Assembly (NCBI GenBank): GCA_934401755.1 | Contig: CAKRSU010000001.1 | Span: 62,001 to 126,000, forward strand | DNA length: 64,000 nucleotides | Direction: 5' to 3' | Origin: an uncultured Oxalobacter sp. | Lineage (GTDB): Bacteria; Pseudomonadota; Gammaproteobacteria; Burkholderiales; Burkholderiaceae_D | Shown: positions 27,548 through 37,473 of the stretch, in pieces | Position numbering within the stretch: position 1 is the stretch's first letter | Layout of the letters: each line of letters opens with the position of its first letter | Translations under genes and position numbers: made by a program | The notes under the pieces: model-generated | Database searches by the model: none | What the model saw: the letters and a program-made list of their open reading frames with translations, nothing else | What the model was told of the DNA's origin: nothing

Positions 27548-29071
27548 ATGAATACCCTTTATTCCACCCGCGCAACGCGTATCATTGAGAAAACGGTTCT
27601 TGAAAATCTGCCTACAGGAACATTAATGCAACGAGCAGGACAGGCAGCTTATCAGCTAGCAAAAAATATACTTGCTCAATCATTAAGTACTGAAAAAAAA
27701 ATCTTGGTATTAGTGGGCCCAGGAAATAATGGTGGCGATGCGCTTGAGACCGCCGCTAATTTAGCCAATGCCGGTTTTTTTGTTTCCATTTTACGGGTTC
27801 TTCGTTCAAAAAATTCATCAGAAGAAGCAAAATCAGCGCTGCAAAAAGCCGCAAAAAGCCCAGCCCATTGGGAAAATGCACTATCGATATTTGAAACATT
27901 CGAAAATCTTAAAAAACAATCATGGTCTTTAGTGATTGATGGTATCTTTGGTATTGGATTACGTGAAGAATTATCGGGTAACATCAAAGAATTAGTTGCT
28001 ATCATTAATCACATTAAATGCCCAATCCTAGCTTTAGATATTCCAAGTGGGCTTAATGCCGATACAGGAACCATCATTGGCAACGACATGGTTGCAATAA
28101 AAGCAACCCATACCATCACATTTATTACGGATAAACCCGGCCTACATACAAATAAAGGGAGAGATTATGCGGGAGAAATCCATATTGCGCCATTAGATAT
28201 TGATCAAAAATATTTCATATCGACCCCCTTTTATCTTAACAATCCTCAATTATTCGCTAATTACTTAAAACCACGTCAACATGATTCTCACAAAGGATCT
28301 TATGGACGACTTGTCATTTTGGGAGGAGACGAAGGGATGGGAGGCGCCTTAGCCTTAGCATCAAGAACTGCTTTGATGAGTGGAGCCGGACTCTGTTATG
28401 CCGTCTATCTCAAACATGCGCCGATATTTGATTTTTCCTGTCCGGAAATCATGCTACGCGAAGCGCATCGGTTTAATTTTCTGTCTCATGAATACCCTAT
28501 TCTTGCGATAGGCCCCGGTCTTGGCCGTTCAGCGATTGCCAAAGAATATCTTCAACAAAGTCTTGAATCTGACAAAATAATGGTGCTAGATGCTGATGCC
28601 TTAAATCATCTCGCCGAAAACAATCATTTACAACAATTATTATTCGAAAGAAAATCCCCGTCCATCATAACCCCCCATCCATTAGAAGCGGCAAGATTAC
28701 TCAAAACGGATACGCTATCAATTCAAAAAGATCGCATCTATTCCGCTCAAAAACTATCAGAAACCTTTAATACAGTTACTGTCTTAAAAGGATCGGGATC
28801 AATTATTGCCTCTCCAACAGGTCAATGTATTATTAACCCAACAGGGAATCCCGGACTCGCTACAGCAGGAACAGGCGATGTTCTCACAGGATTAATAGGC
28901 GCCTTACTGGCTCAAGGATATCCACCTTTTGAAGCGGCTAGTGCGGCTGTATGGCTCCATGGCAAAGCAGCCGATAACATCGCCACTAATTTACATGGCT
29001 ATACAGGAATACTGGCAAGCGAACTCGCTAAAACAATCAGAGCTATCATGAACAATTTGATTTACCAATAA
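27548..29071 (+). CDS. nnr: Bifunctional NAD(P)H-hydrate epimerase / dehydratase
   Basis: Repairs hydrated NAD(P)H. The N-terminal YjeF domain (about 1-210, with LVGPGNNGGDALETA) epimerises NAD(P)HX, and the C-terminal carbohydrate-kinase-like domain (about 230-500, with ILGGDEGMGGALALA and AGTGDVLTGLIGALLAQG) dehydrates it with ADP. ATG 27548 is used, giving 507 residues; the frame is open to a TTG at 27515, but that adds an unrelated hydrophobic stretch. It is divergent from rpsB and followed by a clear terminator. Confidence 0.94.
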   Translation: MNTLYSTRATRIIEKTVLENLPTGTLMQRAGQAAYQLAKNILAQSLSTEKKILVLVGPGNNGGDALETAANLANAGFFVSILRVLRSKNSSEEAKSALQKAAKSPAHWENALSIFETFENLKKQSWSLVIDGIFGIGLREELSGNIKELVAIINHIKCPILALDIPSGLNADTGTIIGNDMVAIKATHTITFITDKPGLHTNKGRDYAGEIHIAPLDIDQKYFISTPFYLNNPQLFANYLKPRQHDSHKGSYGRLVILGGDEGMGGALALASRTALMSGAGLCYAVYLKHAPIFDFSCPEIMLREAHRFNFLSHEYPILAIGPGLGRSAIAKEYLQQSLESDKIMVLDADALNHLAENNHLQQLLFERKSPSIITPHPLEAARLLKTDTLSIQKDRIYSAQKLSETFNTVTVLKGSGSIIASPTGQCIINPTGNPGLATAGTGDVLTGLIGALLAQGYPPFEAASAAVWLHGKAADNIATNLHGYTGILASELAKTIRAIMNNLIYQ

Positions 29072-29095
29072 TCATGATCGCTAAACAAAACTATA

Positions 29096-29136
29096 ATGCC
29101 CTACCAAGTCATTTTTGCTGAGTAGGGCATTTTTTA
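29096..29136 (+). terminator. Terminator after nnr
   Basis: Stem ATGCCCTAC/GTAGGGCAT with a 17-nt loop followed by six T residues, 25 bp after the nnr stop. It also lies just past the convergent lon 3' end. Confidence 0.85.
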
Positions 29137-29158
29137 AAAAGAACTTAGAATCAAGTTA

Positions 29159-31564
29159 TTAATGTGTTGTCACTGATTCTGCATCTTCTGATACTTTTTT
29201 CTCTGCATTTTGCGCAGAAGTATCCGTTTCTTCAATGGCTTTTGGCTGATACTCAAGAGCCGTTTCAAGCACGGTATCAATCCATTTTACCGGAATAATA
29301 TCCAGATTATTTTTAACATTATCTGGAATATCTGCTAGATCCTTAACATTTTGTTGAGGAATAATGACTTTCTTGATTCCACCACGCAATGCCGCCAGCA
29401 ATTTTTCTTTTAATCCACCAATCGGCAATACTTCACCTCTTAATGTGATTTCCCCCGTCATGGCAACATCCGAACGAACAGGAATCCCCGTAAAGCTAGA
29501 AACAAGCGCTGTTGTCATAGAAATCCCCGCTGAAGGTCCATCTTTTGGCGTTGCTCCTTCTGGGACATGAATATGGATATCCTTTTTCTCAAAAGTATCC
29601 GGCTTAATCCCCAAACGGGCAGCACGACTACGCACAACAGTTCGAGCGGCTTCAATGGATTCTTTCATCACATCGCCTAATGTCCCTGTCCGGAGAATAT
29701 TCCCTTTTCCAGGAACTGTCACAGCTTCAATCGTTAATAATTCACCGCCAACTTCCGTCCAAGCCAATCCAGTTACTTCCCCAACACGATTTTCTTTTTC
29801 AGCGACACCAAAATCAAATTGACGAACGCCCAAATACTTATCTAACGTTTTAGGAGTAATCGAAATCTTATGCGTTTGTTTTTTCAACAATAATGTCTTA
29901 ACGACTTTACGGCAAATTTTAGAAATTTCACGCTCTAAAGCACGCACTCCTGCTTCTCGAGTATAGTACCGAACAATATCGCGTATTGCTGATTCACTAA
30001 TACTTAATTCATTTTCTTTGACCCCATTTCGTTCCATCTGCTTAGGTAACAGATAACGCTGGGCGATATGAATCTTTTCATCTTCCGTATAGCTTGATAG
30101 ATTAATAACTTCCATTCTATCAAGCAATGCTGGCGGAATATTATAGGAATTAGATGTTGCAATAAACATCACATCCGACAAGTCAAAATCAACTTCAACA
30201 TAATGATCAGAAAAAGCGTGATTTTGTTCTGGATCCAAAACTTCCAATAAAGCCGCCGCCGGATCTCCTCGAAAATCTGCCCCAATCTTATCGACTTCAT
30301 CCAATAAGAACAAAGGATTTCTAACGCCAGATTTAATCAGATTTTGCAAAATCTTCCCTGGCATGGATCCGATATAAGTCCGACGATGCCCTCGAATTTC
30401 TGCTTCATCACGCATCCCCCCTAAAGCCATACGGACATATTTGCGATTTGTCGCTCTTGCAATAGATTGACCCAAAGAGGTTTTACCCACTCCGGGAGGA
30501 CCAACAAAACACAAAATAGGTGCTTTCACTTGATCAACACGTTGCTGTACGGCAAGATACTCCAAAATTCGTTCTTTAACTTTTTCTAGGCCATAATGAT
30601 CGTGCTCAAGCACTTTTTCAGCGTTTGCCAAATCATGATTTACCTTCGATTTTTTCTTCCAAGGTAAAGAAATTAGCGTATCAATATAATTTCTAACGAC
30701 AGTCGCTTCAGCAGACATCGGAGACATACTTTTTAGCTTTTTAAGTTCCGACATTGCTTTATCCCGTGCCTCTTTAGACATCTTTGCGGCAGTTATTTTC
30801 TTTTCAAGCTCTTCAAAATCGGCGCCATCTTCTCCTTCACCCAATTCTTTTTGAATAGCTTTAACTTGCTCATTCAGATAGTATTCTCGCTGCGATTTTT
30901 CCATCTGGCGCTTAACTCGGCCTTGAATACGCTTTTCAACCTGAATGATGTCTAATTCGCCTTCAATCTGTTCTAAGAGATATTCCAGACGATCTGAAAG
31001 TTTATTGGTTTCTAAAATGGTCTGTTTTTGCTCTAGCTTTAAAGGCAAATGAGCCGCAATAGTATCCGCAAAACGTCCATGATCCTCAATAGCAGTTAAT
31101 GATGAGACAATTTCTTTTGGAATCTTTTTGTTCAGCTTAACATACTGTTCAAACTGTTCCATAACAGCTCGTCTTAACGCTTCCATTTCTGGCGTACTGC
31201 CTAATATGGGTTGTTCAGGCTTAATTGCTGCATAAAGACAATCTTCATCAGAACTCATGTCAATGACACGTGCACGCTGAACACCTTCTACAAGTACTTT
31301 TACGGTGCCATCTGGCAATTTCAACATTTGAAGGACATTCGCCTGACATCCAATTTCATAGATATCTTCAATAGAAGGATCATCTTTTGCTGCTGCTTTT
31401 TGGGCAGCCAACATAATGATCTTGTCGTTTTCCATGGCTTTTTCCAAGGCATGGATGGACTTAGTGCGTCCAACAAACAACGGAATGACCATATGCGGAA
31501 AGACAACCACATCCCTTAACGGCAACAATGGCAGTTTGGATAACTGAGTTTCGTTTAAAGTCAT
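29159..31564 (-). CDS. lon: ATP-dependent protease Lon
   Basis: Hexameric cytoplasmic AAA+ protease that degrades misfolded and regulatory proteins. The 801-residue protein has an N-terminal substrate domain (LPLLPLRDVVVFPHMVIPLFVGR), Walker A GPPGVGKTSLGQS at about 353-365 and Walker B LFLLDEVDK. The serine-lysine dyad is S678 in PKDGPSAGISM and the lysine in PIGGLKEKLLAA. It is the last gene of tig-clpP-clpX-lon, separated from clpX by 142 bp that contain a sequence resembling a heat-shock promoter. Confidence 0.97.
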   Translation of the reverse strand: MTLNETQLSKLPLLPLRDVVVFPHMVIPLFVGRTKSIHALEKAMENDKIIMLAAQKAAAKDDPSIEDIYEIGCQANVLQMLKLPDGTVKVLVEGVQRARVIDMSSDEDCLYAAIKPEQPILGSTPEMEALRRAVMEQFEQYVKLNKKIPKEIVSSLTAIEDHGRFADTIAAHLPLKLEQKQTILETNKLSDRLEYLLEQIEGELDIIQVEKRIQGRVKRQMEKSQREYYLNEQVKAIQKELGEGEDGADFEELEKKITAAKMSKEARDKAMSELKKLKSMSPMSAEATVVRNYIDTLISLPWKKKSKVNHDLANAEKVLEHDHYGLEKVKERILEYLAVQQRVDQVKAPILCFVGPPGVGKTSLGQSIARATNRKYVRMALGGMRDEAEIRGHRRTYIGSMPGKILQNLIKSGVRNPLFLLDEVDKIGADFRGDPAAALLEVLDPEQNHAFSDHYVEVDFDLSDVMFIATSNSYNIPPALLDRMEVINLSSYTEDEKIHIAQRYLLPKQMERNGVKENELSISESAIRDIVRYYTREAGVRALEREISKICRKVVKTLLLKKQTHKISITPKTLDKYLGVRQFDFGVAEKENRVGEVTGLAWTEVGGELLTIEAVTVPGKGNILRTGTLGDVMKESIEAARTVVRSRAARLGIKPDTFEKKDIHIHVPEGATPKDGPSAGISMTTALVSSFTGIPVRSDVAMTGEITLRGEVLPIGGLKEKLLAALRGGIKKVIIPQQNVKDLADIPDNVKNNLDIIPVKWIDTVLETALEYQPKAIEETDTSAQNAEKKVSEDAESVTTH

Positions 31565-31617
31565 TTCGATTACCTTAATCTACAATTTATGATGGATTTG
31601 AAAGAATTGCTAATGAT

Positions 31618-31643
31618 GTTGGGGAGTTTTCTCGTTTTGCAAG
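31618..31643 (-). promoter_or_regulatory. Candidate sigma-32 promoter of lon
   Basis: On the minus strand CTTGCAA (31643-31637) and CCCCAAC (31624-31618) are separated by 12 nt, close to the heat-shock consensus CTTGAAA-N11-16-CCCCAT. Transcription would begin near 31610, about 45 nt before the lon start. The same pattern is known for lon in E. coli. Confidence 0.55.
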
Positions 31644-31706
31644 TCCCCGATTCAAAATTTTCGCAATAACAAAGCCATTTATTTAAGTAAAAACAGAAAA
31701 TCAAGA

Positions 31707-32951
31707 TCATTTATCTTTATAAATAATCTGAGGAGCAATTCCTTTTGTGACCGTATCCTGGTTAATCACAACACGGGCAACATTTTGCTCACTAGGTAAA
31801 TTGAACATAAGATCTAAAAGCAATCTTTCCATAATGGAACGCAATCCTCTCGCTCCTGTATTGCGCTTTAATGCATGCGCAGCAATCGCTCGTAGCGCAT
31901 CTTCTGTAATTTCAAGCTCAGCACCCTCCATTTCTAAGAGTTTTGCATATTGCTTAACCAACGCATTTTTCGGTTTAACTAAAATATCAATCAGAGCATC
32001 TTCCGTTAGATTATGCAAAACGGCAATAACAGGTAAGCGACCAATTAATTCTGGAATTAATCCAAATTTCACCAAATCATCTGGTTCAACATCTGATAAT
32101 AATTCACTTTCTTTTAAATGCTCTGTGCTTTTTACATTGGCAGAAAAACCGATCCCTCCTTTTTCCGTTCGATTCTGTATAATTTTAGCAAGTCCATCAA
32201 ATGCACCCCCACAAATAAACATAATGTTAGAAGTATCGACTTGAATAAAATCTTGTCCGGGATGTTTTCTCCCGCCTTGAGGTGGAATCGAAGCCACGGT
32301 TCCTTCAATCAACTTTAATAACGCTTGCTGAACACCTTCCCCCGATACGTCACGAGTAATTGAAGGATTATCTGATTTCCGAGAAATTTTATCGATTTCA
32401 TCCAAATAAATAATGCCTCGCTGCGCTTTTTCAACATCATAATCGCAACTTTGCAAAAGCTTTTGAATGATATTTTCGACATCTTCTCCCACATAACCCG
32501 CTTCTGTTAATGTCGTTGCATCAGCGATTGCAAACGGAACATCCAACATTCTTGCTAAGGTTTGCGCTAATAAAGTTTTTCCAGAACCAGTTGGTCCAAT
32601 TAAAAGGATATTACTTTTGGCTAATTCAACATCATCCGTTTTTCCACCAAAAAATTTCAATCGTTTATAGTGATTATAAACAGCAACAGATAATACTTTT
32701 TTAGCCTGCTCTTGGCCAATAACGTATTGGTCTAATAATGCGCAAATCTGATGAGGAGTCGGCAGTTCTTTGGTTTCTGTTTGAAAAGCCTCTTCTTTAA
32801 CACTGTCACGAATAATCTTGTCACAAAGATCAACACATTCGTCACAGATATAAACAGAAGGCCCTTCGATTAACTGCTTTACTTCATTTTTTGCTTTGCC
32901 GCAAAAAGAACAATAAAGCATTTTTCCTGTGGTTGAGTTGTTTTCCGACAT
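31707..32951 (-). CDS. clpX: ATP-dependent unfoldase ClpX
   Basis: AAA+ unfoldase that feeds substrates to ClpP. The 414-residue protein has an N-terminal zinc finger (C14, C17, C36, C39 in [10 protein letters not shown] and [10 protein letters not shown]), Walker [15 protein letters not shown] near 118, Walker [10 protein letters not shown] and the IGF-loop equivalent in [13 protein letters not shown] 32951 has AGGA 5 nt upstream; the longer frame adds 14 residues without similarity. It lies downstream of clpP across a terminator-like hairpin. Confidence 0.97.
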   Translation of the reverse strand: MSENNSTTGKMLYCSFCGKAKNEVKQLIEGPSVYICDECVDLCDKIIRDSVKEEAFQTETKELPTPHQICALLDQYVIGQEQAKKVLSVAVYNHYKRLKFFGGKTDDVELAKSNILLIGPTGSGKTLLAQTLARMLDVPFAIADATTLTEAGYVGEDVENIIQKLLQSCDYDVEKAQRGIIYLDEIDKISRKSDNPSITRDVSGEGVQQALLKLIEGTVASIPPQGGRKHPGQDFIQVDTSNIMFICGGAFDGLAKIIQNRTEKGGIGFSANVKSTEHLKESELLSDVEPDDLVKFGLIPELIGRLPVIAVLHNLTEDALIDILVKPKNALVKQYAKLLEMEGAELEITEDALRAIAAHALKRNTGARGLRSIMERLLLDLMFNLPSEQNVARVVINQDTVTKGIAPQIIYKDK

Positions 32952-33013
32952 ATTATTCCTGTGCAATAAATGAATTTCAAACGATTTTTCCAATGAAGCT
33001 CATCAAAACAAGG

Positions 33014-33043
33014 TGAAAAAAGCCCGAACACAAGGTTCAGGCT
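33014..33043 (-). terminator. Terminator-like hairpin between clpP and clpX
   Basis: On the minus strand AGCCTGAAC pairs with GTTCGGGCT (one G-T pair) and is followed by TTTTTT, 24 bp after the clpP stop. It would partly separate clpP from clpX expression. Confidence 0.8.
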
Positions 33044-33066
33044 CCCATACCATGAATCGATAATGT

Positions 33067-33696
33067 TTAGACCCTCTTTGTCAAAACCTCATCAATTAAC
33101 CCGTATGTTTTAGCTTCACTTGCAGACATAAAATTATCTCGTTCTGTATCACGAGCAATTTCATCTAAAGTTCTGCCTGTATTCTCAGAGAGGATTCCAT
33201 TTAAGCGTTCACGAAGATAAAGAATTTCTTTGGCATGAATCTCAATATCTGTTGCCTGACCTTGTGCTCCACCAGACGGCTGATGGATCATAATTCGAGA
33301 ATTTGGCAATGAGAAGCGTTTTCCTTTAGCACCTGCTGCCAACAGAAACGCCCCCATTGAAGCCGCCAAACCTGTACACAAGGTTGAAACTTGTGGCTTA
33401 ATGAACTGCATGGTGTCATAGATTGCCATCCCTGCTGTTACTGAACCACCTGGCGAATTGATATAAAGAGAAATATCCTTATCTGGATTTTCACTTTCCA
33501 GAAACAGTAATTGGGCAACAATAAGGTTTGCACTATCATCTGTGACTGGACCAACCAAAAAGATAATCCGCTCTTTCAGCAAACGGGAGTAGATATCATA
33601 AGCACGCTCACCACGGCCACTTTGCTCAACAACCATCGGAACCATGCCTAGCATCTCTGCTCCCAACGCTAAATTATGAAACTGTGTCATCTGCAT
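33067..33696 (-). CDS. clpP: ATP-dependent Clp protease proteolytic subunit
   Basis: Tetradecameric serine peptidase that works with ClpX. The 209-residue product has the catalytic triad S113 (GLAASMGAF), H138 (IMIHQPSGG) and D187 (DTERDNF). A short propeptide before about residue 14 is likely removed. It lies 33 bp after tig. M3 is an alternative start. Confidence 0.97.
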   Translation of the reverse strand: MQMTQFHNLALGAEMLGMVPMVVEQSGRGERAYDIYSRLLKERIIFLVGPVTDDSANLIVAQLLFLESENPDKDISLYINSPGGSVTAGMAIYDTMQFIKPQVSTLCTGLAASMGAFLLAAGAKGKRFSLPNSRIMIHQPSGGAQGQATDIEIHAKEILYLRERLNGILSENTGRTLDEIARDTERDNFMSASEAKTYGLIDEVLTKRV

Positions 33697-33729
33697 TCTG
33701 TGTTTTTAGAAAACAAATTCTTCCCTATA

Positions 33730-35046
33730 TTACATAGGTTGTGCCATTAGTTCTTCAAATGGAACATTTTTTTCTGTCACTTTAGCTTTGCTGTAAATAT
33801 ATTCAACAGCATTTTCTTCCATCAGAATATTTTCTAATTCACGACGACGATTAGCATCATTTAAATAATAATCGATAACCATTTGTGGTTGCTGATAACT
33901 AGAAGCAATTTCTTCAGCACGTTCTTTTAATTTTTCTTCAGAAACAGCAAGGACATTATCCTTCATGAGTTCCCCAAGCAATAACCCCAAACGAACACGA
34001 TTTTCTGCTTGTTTCGTAAACATATCCCGTGGTAATTCATCGTCTTTATGGGCTGGATTACGAGCTGCAAGATCTCGACGAGTAAATTCAATCAGATCAT
34101 CGATCTCTTTTTCAACCATTGCTTTAGGAATATCAAATTCATTTGCTTCAACTAATTTAGCAAAAACGCCACTTTTATTGACGGTTGCGATTCGATTTTT
34201 GATTTCACGAGTCAGATTTTTTTTGATGTCTTCACGCAACTTATCAGCGCCACCTTCCGTAACACCTAACTGTTTACAGAACTCATCATCAATTTCTGGC
34301 AATTGAGGCCATTCAATTTTTTTAACACTGACGGTAAATTCTGCGGTTTTACCAGCGACATCTTTACCATGGTAATTTTCAGGGAACGGCAAAGGGAATG
34401 TCTTACTTTCACCAACTTTCATGCCTAAAACAGCATTTTCAAATTCAGGTAACATTCGTTTTTCTCCTAAAACAAATGTAAACCCATCCGCTTTACCGCC
34501 ATCAAACTCAACCCCATCAATTTTGCCAACAAAATCAATGGTCACTCGGTCGCTATCTTCAGCCACATCACTGCTGTTTTCTTTAACATGGTATTGAGCG
34601 CCTCGTTTTCTTAAAATATCAATTGTATGATTGACATTTTCGTCGGTTACTTCACAAGCGACTTTTTCAACTTCTAAAGCAGACAAATCACCCAATTCAA
34701 CGTCAGGAATGATCTCAAAAATGGCATAGAACTGGATATTCCCTTCTGGAACATCTTCTTTCTTTTCCTCAATCCTTGCCGTTCCTGCAACAGCCAGATT
34801 ATTTTCTTTAACAGCATCGTTAAATGCTTTATTGACATTTTCATTGAGAACATCCGCATTAATCTGAGCACCATACATTTGAGCGACCATTTTCAAAGGT
34901 ACTTTACCAGGACGGAAACCTGCAGCTCTTGCTGTACGAGCACGGATTTTCAAACGTTTCTGAACTTCTGCACCAATTTCTTCAACAGGAAGGGTAATGG
35001 TTACCCGTCTTTCAAGCTTTTCCAGATTTTCTACAGCGTATGCCAT
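33730..35046 (-). CDS. tig: Trigger factor
   Basis: Ribosome-bound chaperone and peptidyl-prolyl isomerase that receives nascent chains. The 438-residue protein has the ribosome-binding signature ARTARAAGFRPGKVP (about 34-48), a FKBP-type PPIase domain (about 155-245, SDRVTIDFVGKIDGVEFDGG) and a helical C-terminal domain. It is the first gene of tig-clpP-clpX-lon. A 7-bp inverted repeat lies in its leader. Confidence 0.96.
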   Translation of the reverse strand: MAYAVENLEKLERRVTITLPVEEIGAEVQKRLKIRARTARAAGFRPGKVPLKMVAQMYGAQINADVLNENVNKAFNDAVKENNLAVAGTARIEEKKEDVPEGNIQFYAIFEIIPDVELGDLSALEVEKVACEVTDENVNHTIDILRKRGAQYHVKENSSDVAEDSDRVTIDFVGKIDGVEFDGGKADGFTFVLGEKRMLPEFENAVLGMKVGESKTFPLPFPENYHGKDVAGKTAEFTVSVKKIEWPQLPEIDDEFCKQLGVTEGGADKLREDIKKNLTREIKNRIATVNKSGVFAKLVEANEFDIPKAMVEKEIDDLIEFTRRDLAARNPAHKDDELPRDMFTKQAENRVRLGLLLGELMKDNVLAVSEEKLKERAEEIASSYQQPQMVIDYYLNDANRRRELENILMEENAVEYIYSKAKVTEKNVPFEELMAQPM

Positions 35047-35640
35047 TTACTTATTCCAAATCATTTAATCCTAGAATTAACAAAAAGTCTCTAGGAATAT
35101 TTCAATTCATTAAAAAATAAAAATTCCATTCCCTGATGACGAGTTTTAATGCCCGATGATCAAGAAAAAGAAAATTATCCACAAAAACAGCCTTACATTT
35201 TAACTGAAATTAATAAAAATCCACAAAATTCTGTCTCTTTTCAAAAAAAAAACCGCTTTTTATTGAAAAAGGCCATAAATTTTGCCTTTTAGATCCCAAA
35301 ATGAACCAATGCTATGGCTAAATGTCATCGAATCGATGCTTGTTATCGTTGCGATCGCTTTTTATTGACAAGATAGCATTTGTGATATCTTTTCTTGTAG
35401 ACTACAATATTTCCCTTTTTAGGGAATAATAGATTTAATTCCCATTATTCCCGTAGGGTATGATAAAATTGTCTAAATAATTTCATGCCTAGTTCATTAT
35501 CCCCATATAAAGGATTTAATACCAAAAACTGGTGGAAAAAATAGAATTATCGACTTTATCAAAAATAAATGAGATCAATGAAATATATAAAACAATAATC
35601 ACAAAATCATAAAAACTCAAACTTAAAAAATAAAACAGGA
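35047..35640. other. 594-bp gene-free region between tig and the ferredoxin reductase
   Basis: AT-rich and without a supportable gene. It holds TCCTAGA/TCTAGGA at 35069-35096 in the tig leader, a terminator-like AAAAGGC/GCCTTTT hairpin at 35267-35290, a TTGACA at 35365-35370 that could be a -35 element for the reductase, and a 9-bp perfect inverted repeat GGGAATAAT/ATTATTCCC at 35422-35452. The length is unusual for this compact chromosome and suggests complex regulation or an unrecognised small RNA. Confidence 0.5.
35422..35452. promoter_or_regulatory. Inverted repeat upstream of ferredoxin reductase
   Basis: GGGAATAAT and ATTATTCCC are perfect complements separated by 13 nt, about 190 bp before the reductase start. 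There is no T-run after it, so an operator or leader structure is more likely than a terminator. Confidence 0.45.
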
Positions 35641-36696
35641 ATGGAAACAATAAATAATCAACCGATTGAAACCGATGCTGTTATTATCGGTGCAGGTCCC
35701 GTCGGACTATTTCAAGTCTTTGAACTCGGACTACTTGAAATTAAAGCTCACGTCATTGATTCTCTCCCTTATGTGGGAGGGCAATGCATTGAACTATATC
35801 CAGATAAGCCCATTTATGATATCCCGGCCTATCCCAGTGTAACTGGAACTGAATTAACAGAAAATTTGATGAAACAGATTGAGCCTTTTAAGCCAACCTT
35901 TCATTTAGGTCAAGAAGTGGTAAAAGTTCAACGTCGTGAGGATGAACGATTTGATCTTGAAACATCAAAAGGCACACAATTCATTACAAAAACCGTTTTT
36001 ATCGCAGCAGGAGTTGGTGCATTTCAACCAAGAGTGCTTCCTGTTGATGGGATCTCACAATTTGAAGGATCTCAGCTTTTCTATCGCGTCAAAGATCCTG
36101 AATTTTTCCGTGGTAAAAATCTGGTTATTTGTGGAGGAGGAGACTCTGCACTAGACTGGACATTGAAACTTGTTGATATTGCAGAATCCGTCATTTTGTT
36201 ACATCGTCGTGAAGAATATCGTGCAGCCCCGGCTTCTGTTTCAAAAATGAAAAGCCTTTGCGAAGATTTTCGTATGCAGGCCTTAACAGGACAAGTCACG
36301 GGCTTTGAAGCCACAAACGGTCAGTTAACTGAAATCAAAGTCTCTGGACTAGATGGGGTGACTCGTCGAATTCCTTTAGATGCTCTCTTAGTCTTTTTTG
36401 GTCTTTCGCCCAAACTCGGTCCTATTGAAAATTGGGGATTAGATATTGATCGTCGTCAAATTACAGTAGACACAGAAAAGTTTATGACAAATATTCCCGG
36501 TATTTTTGCGGTTGGAGATATCAACATCTATCCTGGAAAGAAAAAATTAATTCTATCGGGCTTTCACGAAGCAGCATTAGCCGCATTTGGCGCAGCCCCT
36601 TTTATTTTTCCTAAAAAACGCGTTCATTTACAATACACAACAACATCCCCAAAATTGCATAAAGTCTTAGGCGTCGAGTCTCCTGTCTTTGACTAA
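35641..36696 (+). CDS. Ferredoxin/flavodoxin-NADP+ reductase, thioredoxin-reductase-like
   Basis: FAD- and NADP-binding flavoprotein of the YumC type, transferring electrons between NADPH and ferredoxin or flavodoxin. The 351-residue protein has the FAD motif [17 protein letters not shown] near residue 14, [17 protein letters not shown], the NADP motif [11 protein letters not shown] near 164 and [17 protein letters not shown] near 285. It lacks the redox CxxC of true thioredoxin reductase. The only Shine-Dalgarno-like bases, AGGA, touch the start codon directly, so initiation may be weak or leaderless-like. No other in-frame start fits the family N terminus. A strong terminator follows. Confidence 0.92.
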   Translation: METINNQPIETDAVIIGAGPVGLFQVFELGLLEIKAHVIDSLPYVGGQCIELYPDKPIYDIPAYPSVTGTELTENLMKQIEPFKPTFHLGQEVVKVQRREDERFDLETSKGTQFITKTVFIAAGVGAFQPRVLPVDGISQFEGSQLFYRVKDPEFFRGKNLVICGGGDSALDWTLKLVDIAESVILLHRREEYRAAPASVSKMKSLCEDFRMQALTGQVTGFEATNGQLTEIKVSGLDGVTRRIPLDALLVFFGLSPKLGPIENWGLDIDRRQITVDTEKFMTNIPGIFAVGDINIYPGKKKLILSGFHEAALAAFGAAPFIFPKKRVHLQYTTTSPKLHKVLGVESPVFD

Positions 36697-36712
36697 TTGT
36701 TATTTTTCCTGT

Positions 36713-36747
36713 AAAAGCCGACAATATTATATTGTCGGCTTTTATTA
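36713..36747 (+). terminator. Terminator after ferredoxin reductase
   Basis: A perfect 14-bp stem AAAAGCCGACAATA/TATTGTCGGCTTTT with a 3-nt loop, 17 bp after the stop. It rules out translation starts for rsxB upstream of 36758, although that frame is open. Confidence 0.93.
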
Positions 36748-36757
36748 TTCTTTTCAA

Positions 36758-37411
36758 ATGAGCGCTTCTCCTATAAGCATGCAAAATATCCTGATCGAAA
36801 AAATCCTTGATCTGCTCCCACAAACACAATGCACACATTGTGGTTATATTTCATGTCGCTCTTATGCTCAAGCAATTGCCACTCAAAAAGCAAATATCAA
36901 TCGATGTGCAACAGGGGGGCAACAAGGCATCCATCGACTTGCAACCTTATTAGGTATTGAAGAACCTTTACTAGACACAACCTATGGCGAAGAAGCGCCG
37001 CGTTTTTCTGCACAAATTAATGAATCCGCTTGCATCGGATGTACAATTTGTATTCGAGTCTGTCCAACAGATGCGATTATTGGTACATCAAAAATGATGC
37101 ATACCATCTTGCAACAATTCTGTACAGGTTGCGGACAATGTGTTCCTAGATGTCCACTCGATGCGATATCCATGAAAAATATATCTGGCAATGAAACAGG
37201 ATGGAATGCGTGGTCTTATGAACAAGCGCTAAATGCTCGACATCGCTATGAAGCAAAATTAATGAGACTTCATACAACGCCAAAGACAACATTACCTCTT
37301 GCTCATGAACAGCTTCCTGCAACCTCGGCTAAGGCAAAATCAATCTCAATTAAAAAAGCCATTGAACGTGCACGCGCACGTTTAAAAGCTTTTGGCATTA
37401 AAACAAATTAA
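36758..37411 (+). CDS. rsxB: Electron transport complex protein RsxB/RnfB-like ferredoxin
   Basis: Iron-sulfur protein of 217 residues. An N-terminal cluster module has CTHCGYISC and a further cysteine in INRCATGGQ, giving a [4Fe-4S] site of the RnfB type. Two classical ferredoxin motifs follow, CIGCTICIRVCP and CTGCGQCVPRCP. The C-terminal 80 residues are basic and lack known motifs. It has no obvious N-terminal membrane anchor, and no other rnf/rsx genes are present, so it may act as a stand-alone ferredoxin, as often in betaproteobacteria where it precedes nth. M8 is an alternative start. Confidence 0.88.
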   Translation: MSASPISMQNILIEKILDLLPQTQCTHCGYISCRSYAQAIATQKANINRCATGGQQGIHRLATLLGIEEPLLDTTYGEEAPRFSAQINESACIGCTICIRVCPTDAIIGTSKMMHTILQQFCTGCGQCVPRCPLDAISMKNISGNETGWNAWSYEQALNARHRYEAKLMRLHTTPKTTLPLAHEQLPATSAKAKSISIKKAIERARARLKAFGIKTN

Positions 37412-37473
37412 TCCTTATTTCTACCCACTAAAACATAATATGGGTTATTTAAATACGACAATTTCTTGTTAAT

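Noticed and set aside
35365..35388. Full sigma-70 promoter for the ferredoxin reductase
   Set aside because: TTGACA is present, but the nearest TATAAT-like sequence is only about 12 bp away, so no complete promoter is claimed.
30000..36700. A thioredoxin reductase assignment for the flavoprotein at 35641
   Set aside because: The redox CxxC of thioredoxin reductase is missing and the signatures are those of YumC-type ferredoxin-NADP reductase.
36689..36757. N-terminal extension of RsxB
   Set aside because: It would translate the terminator hairpin of the preceding gene.
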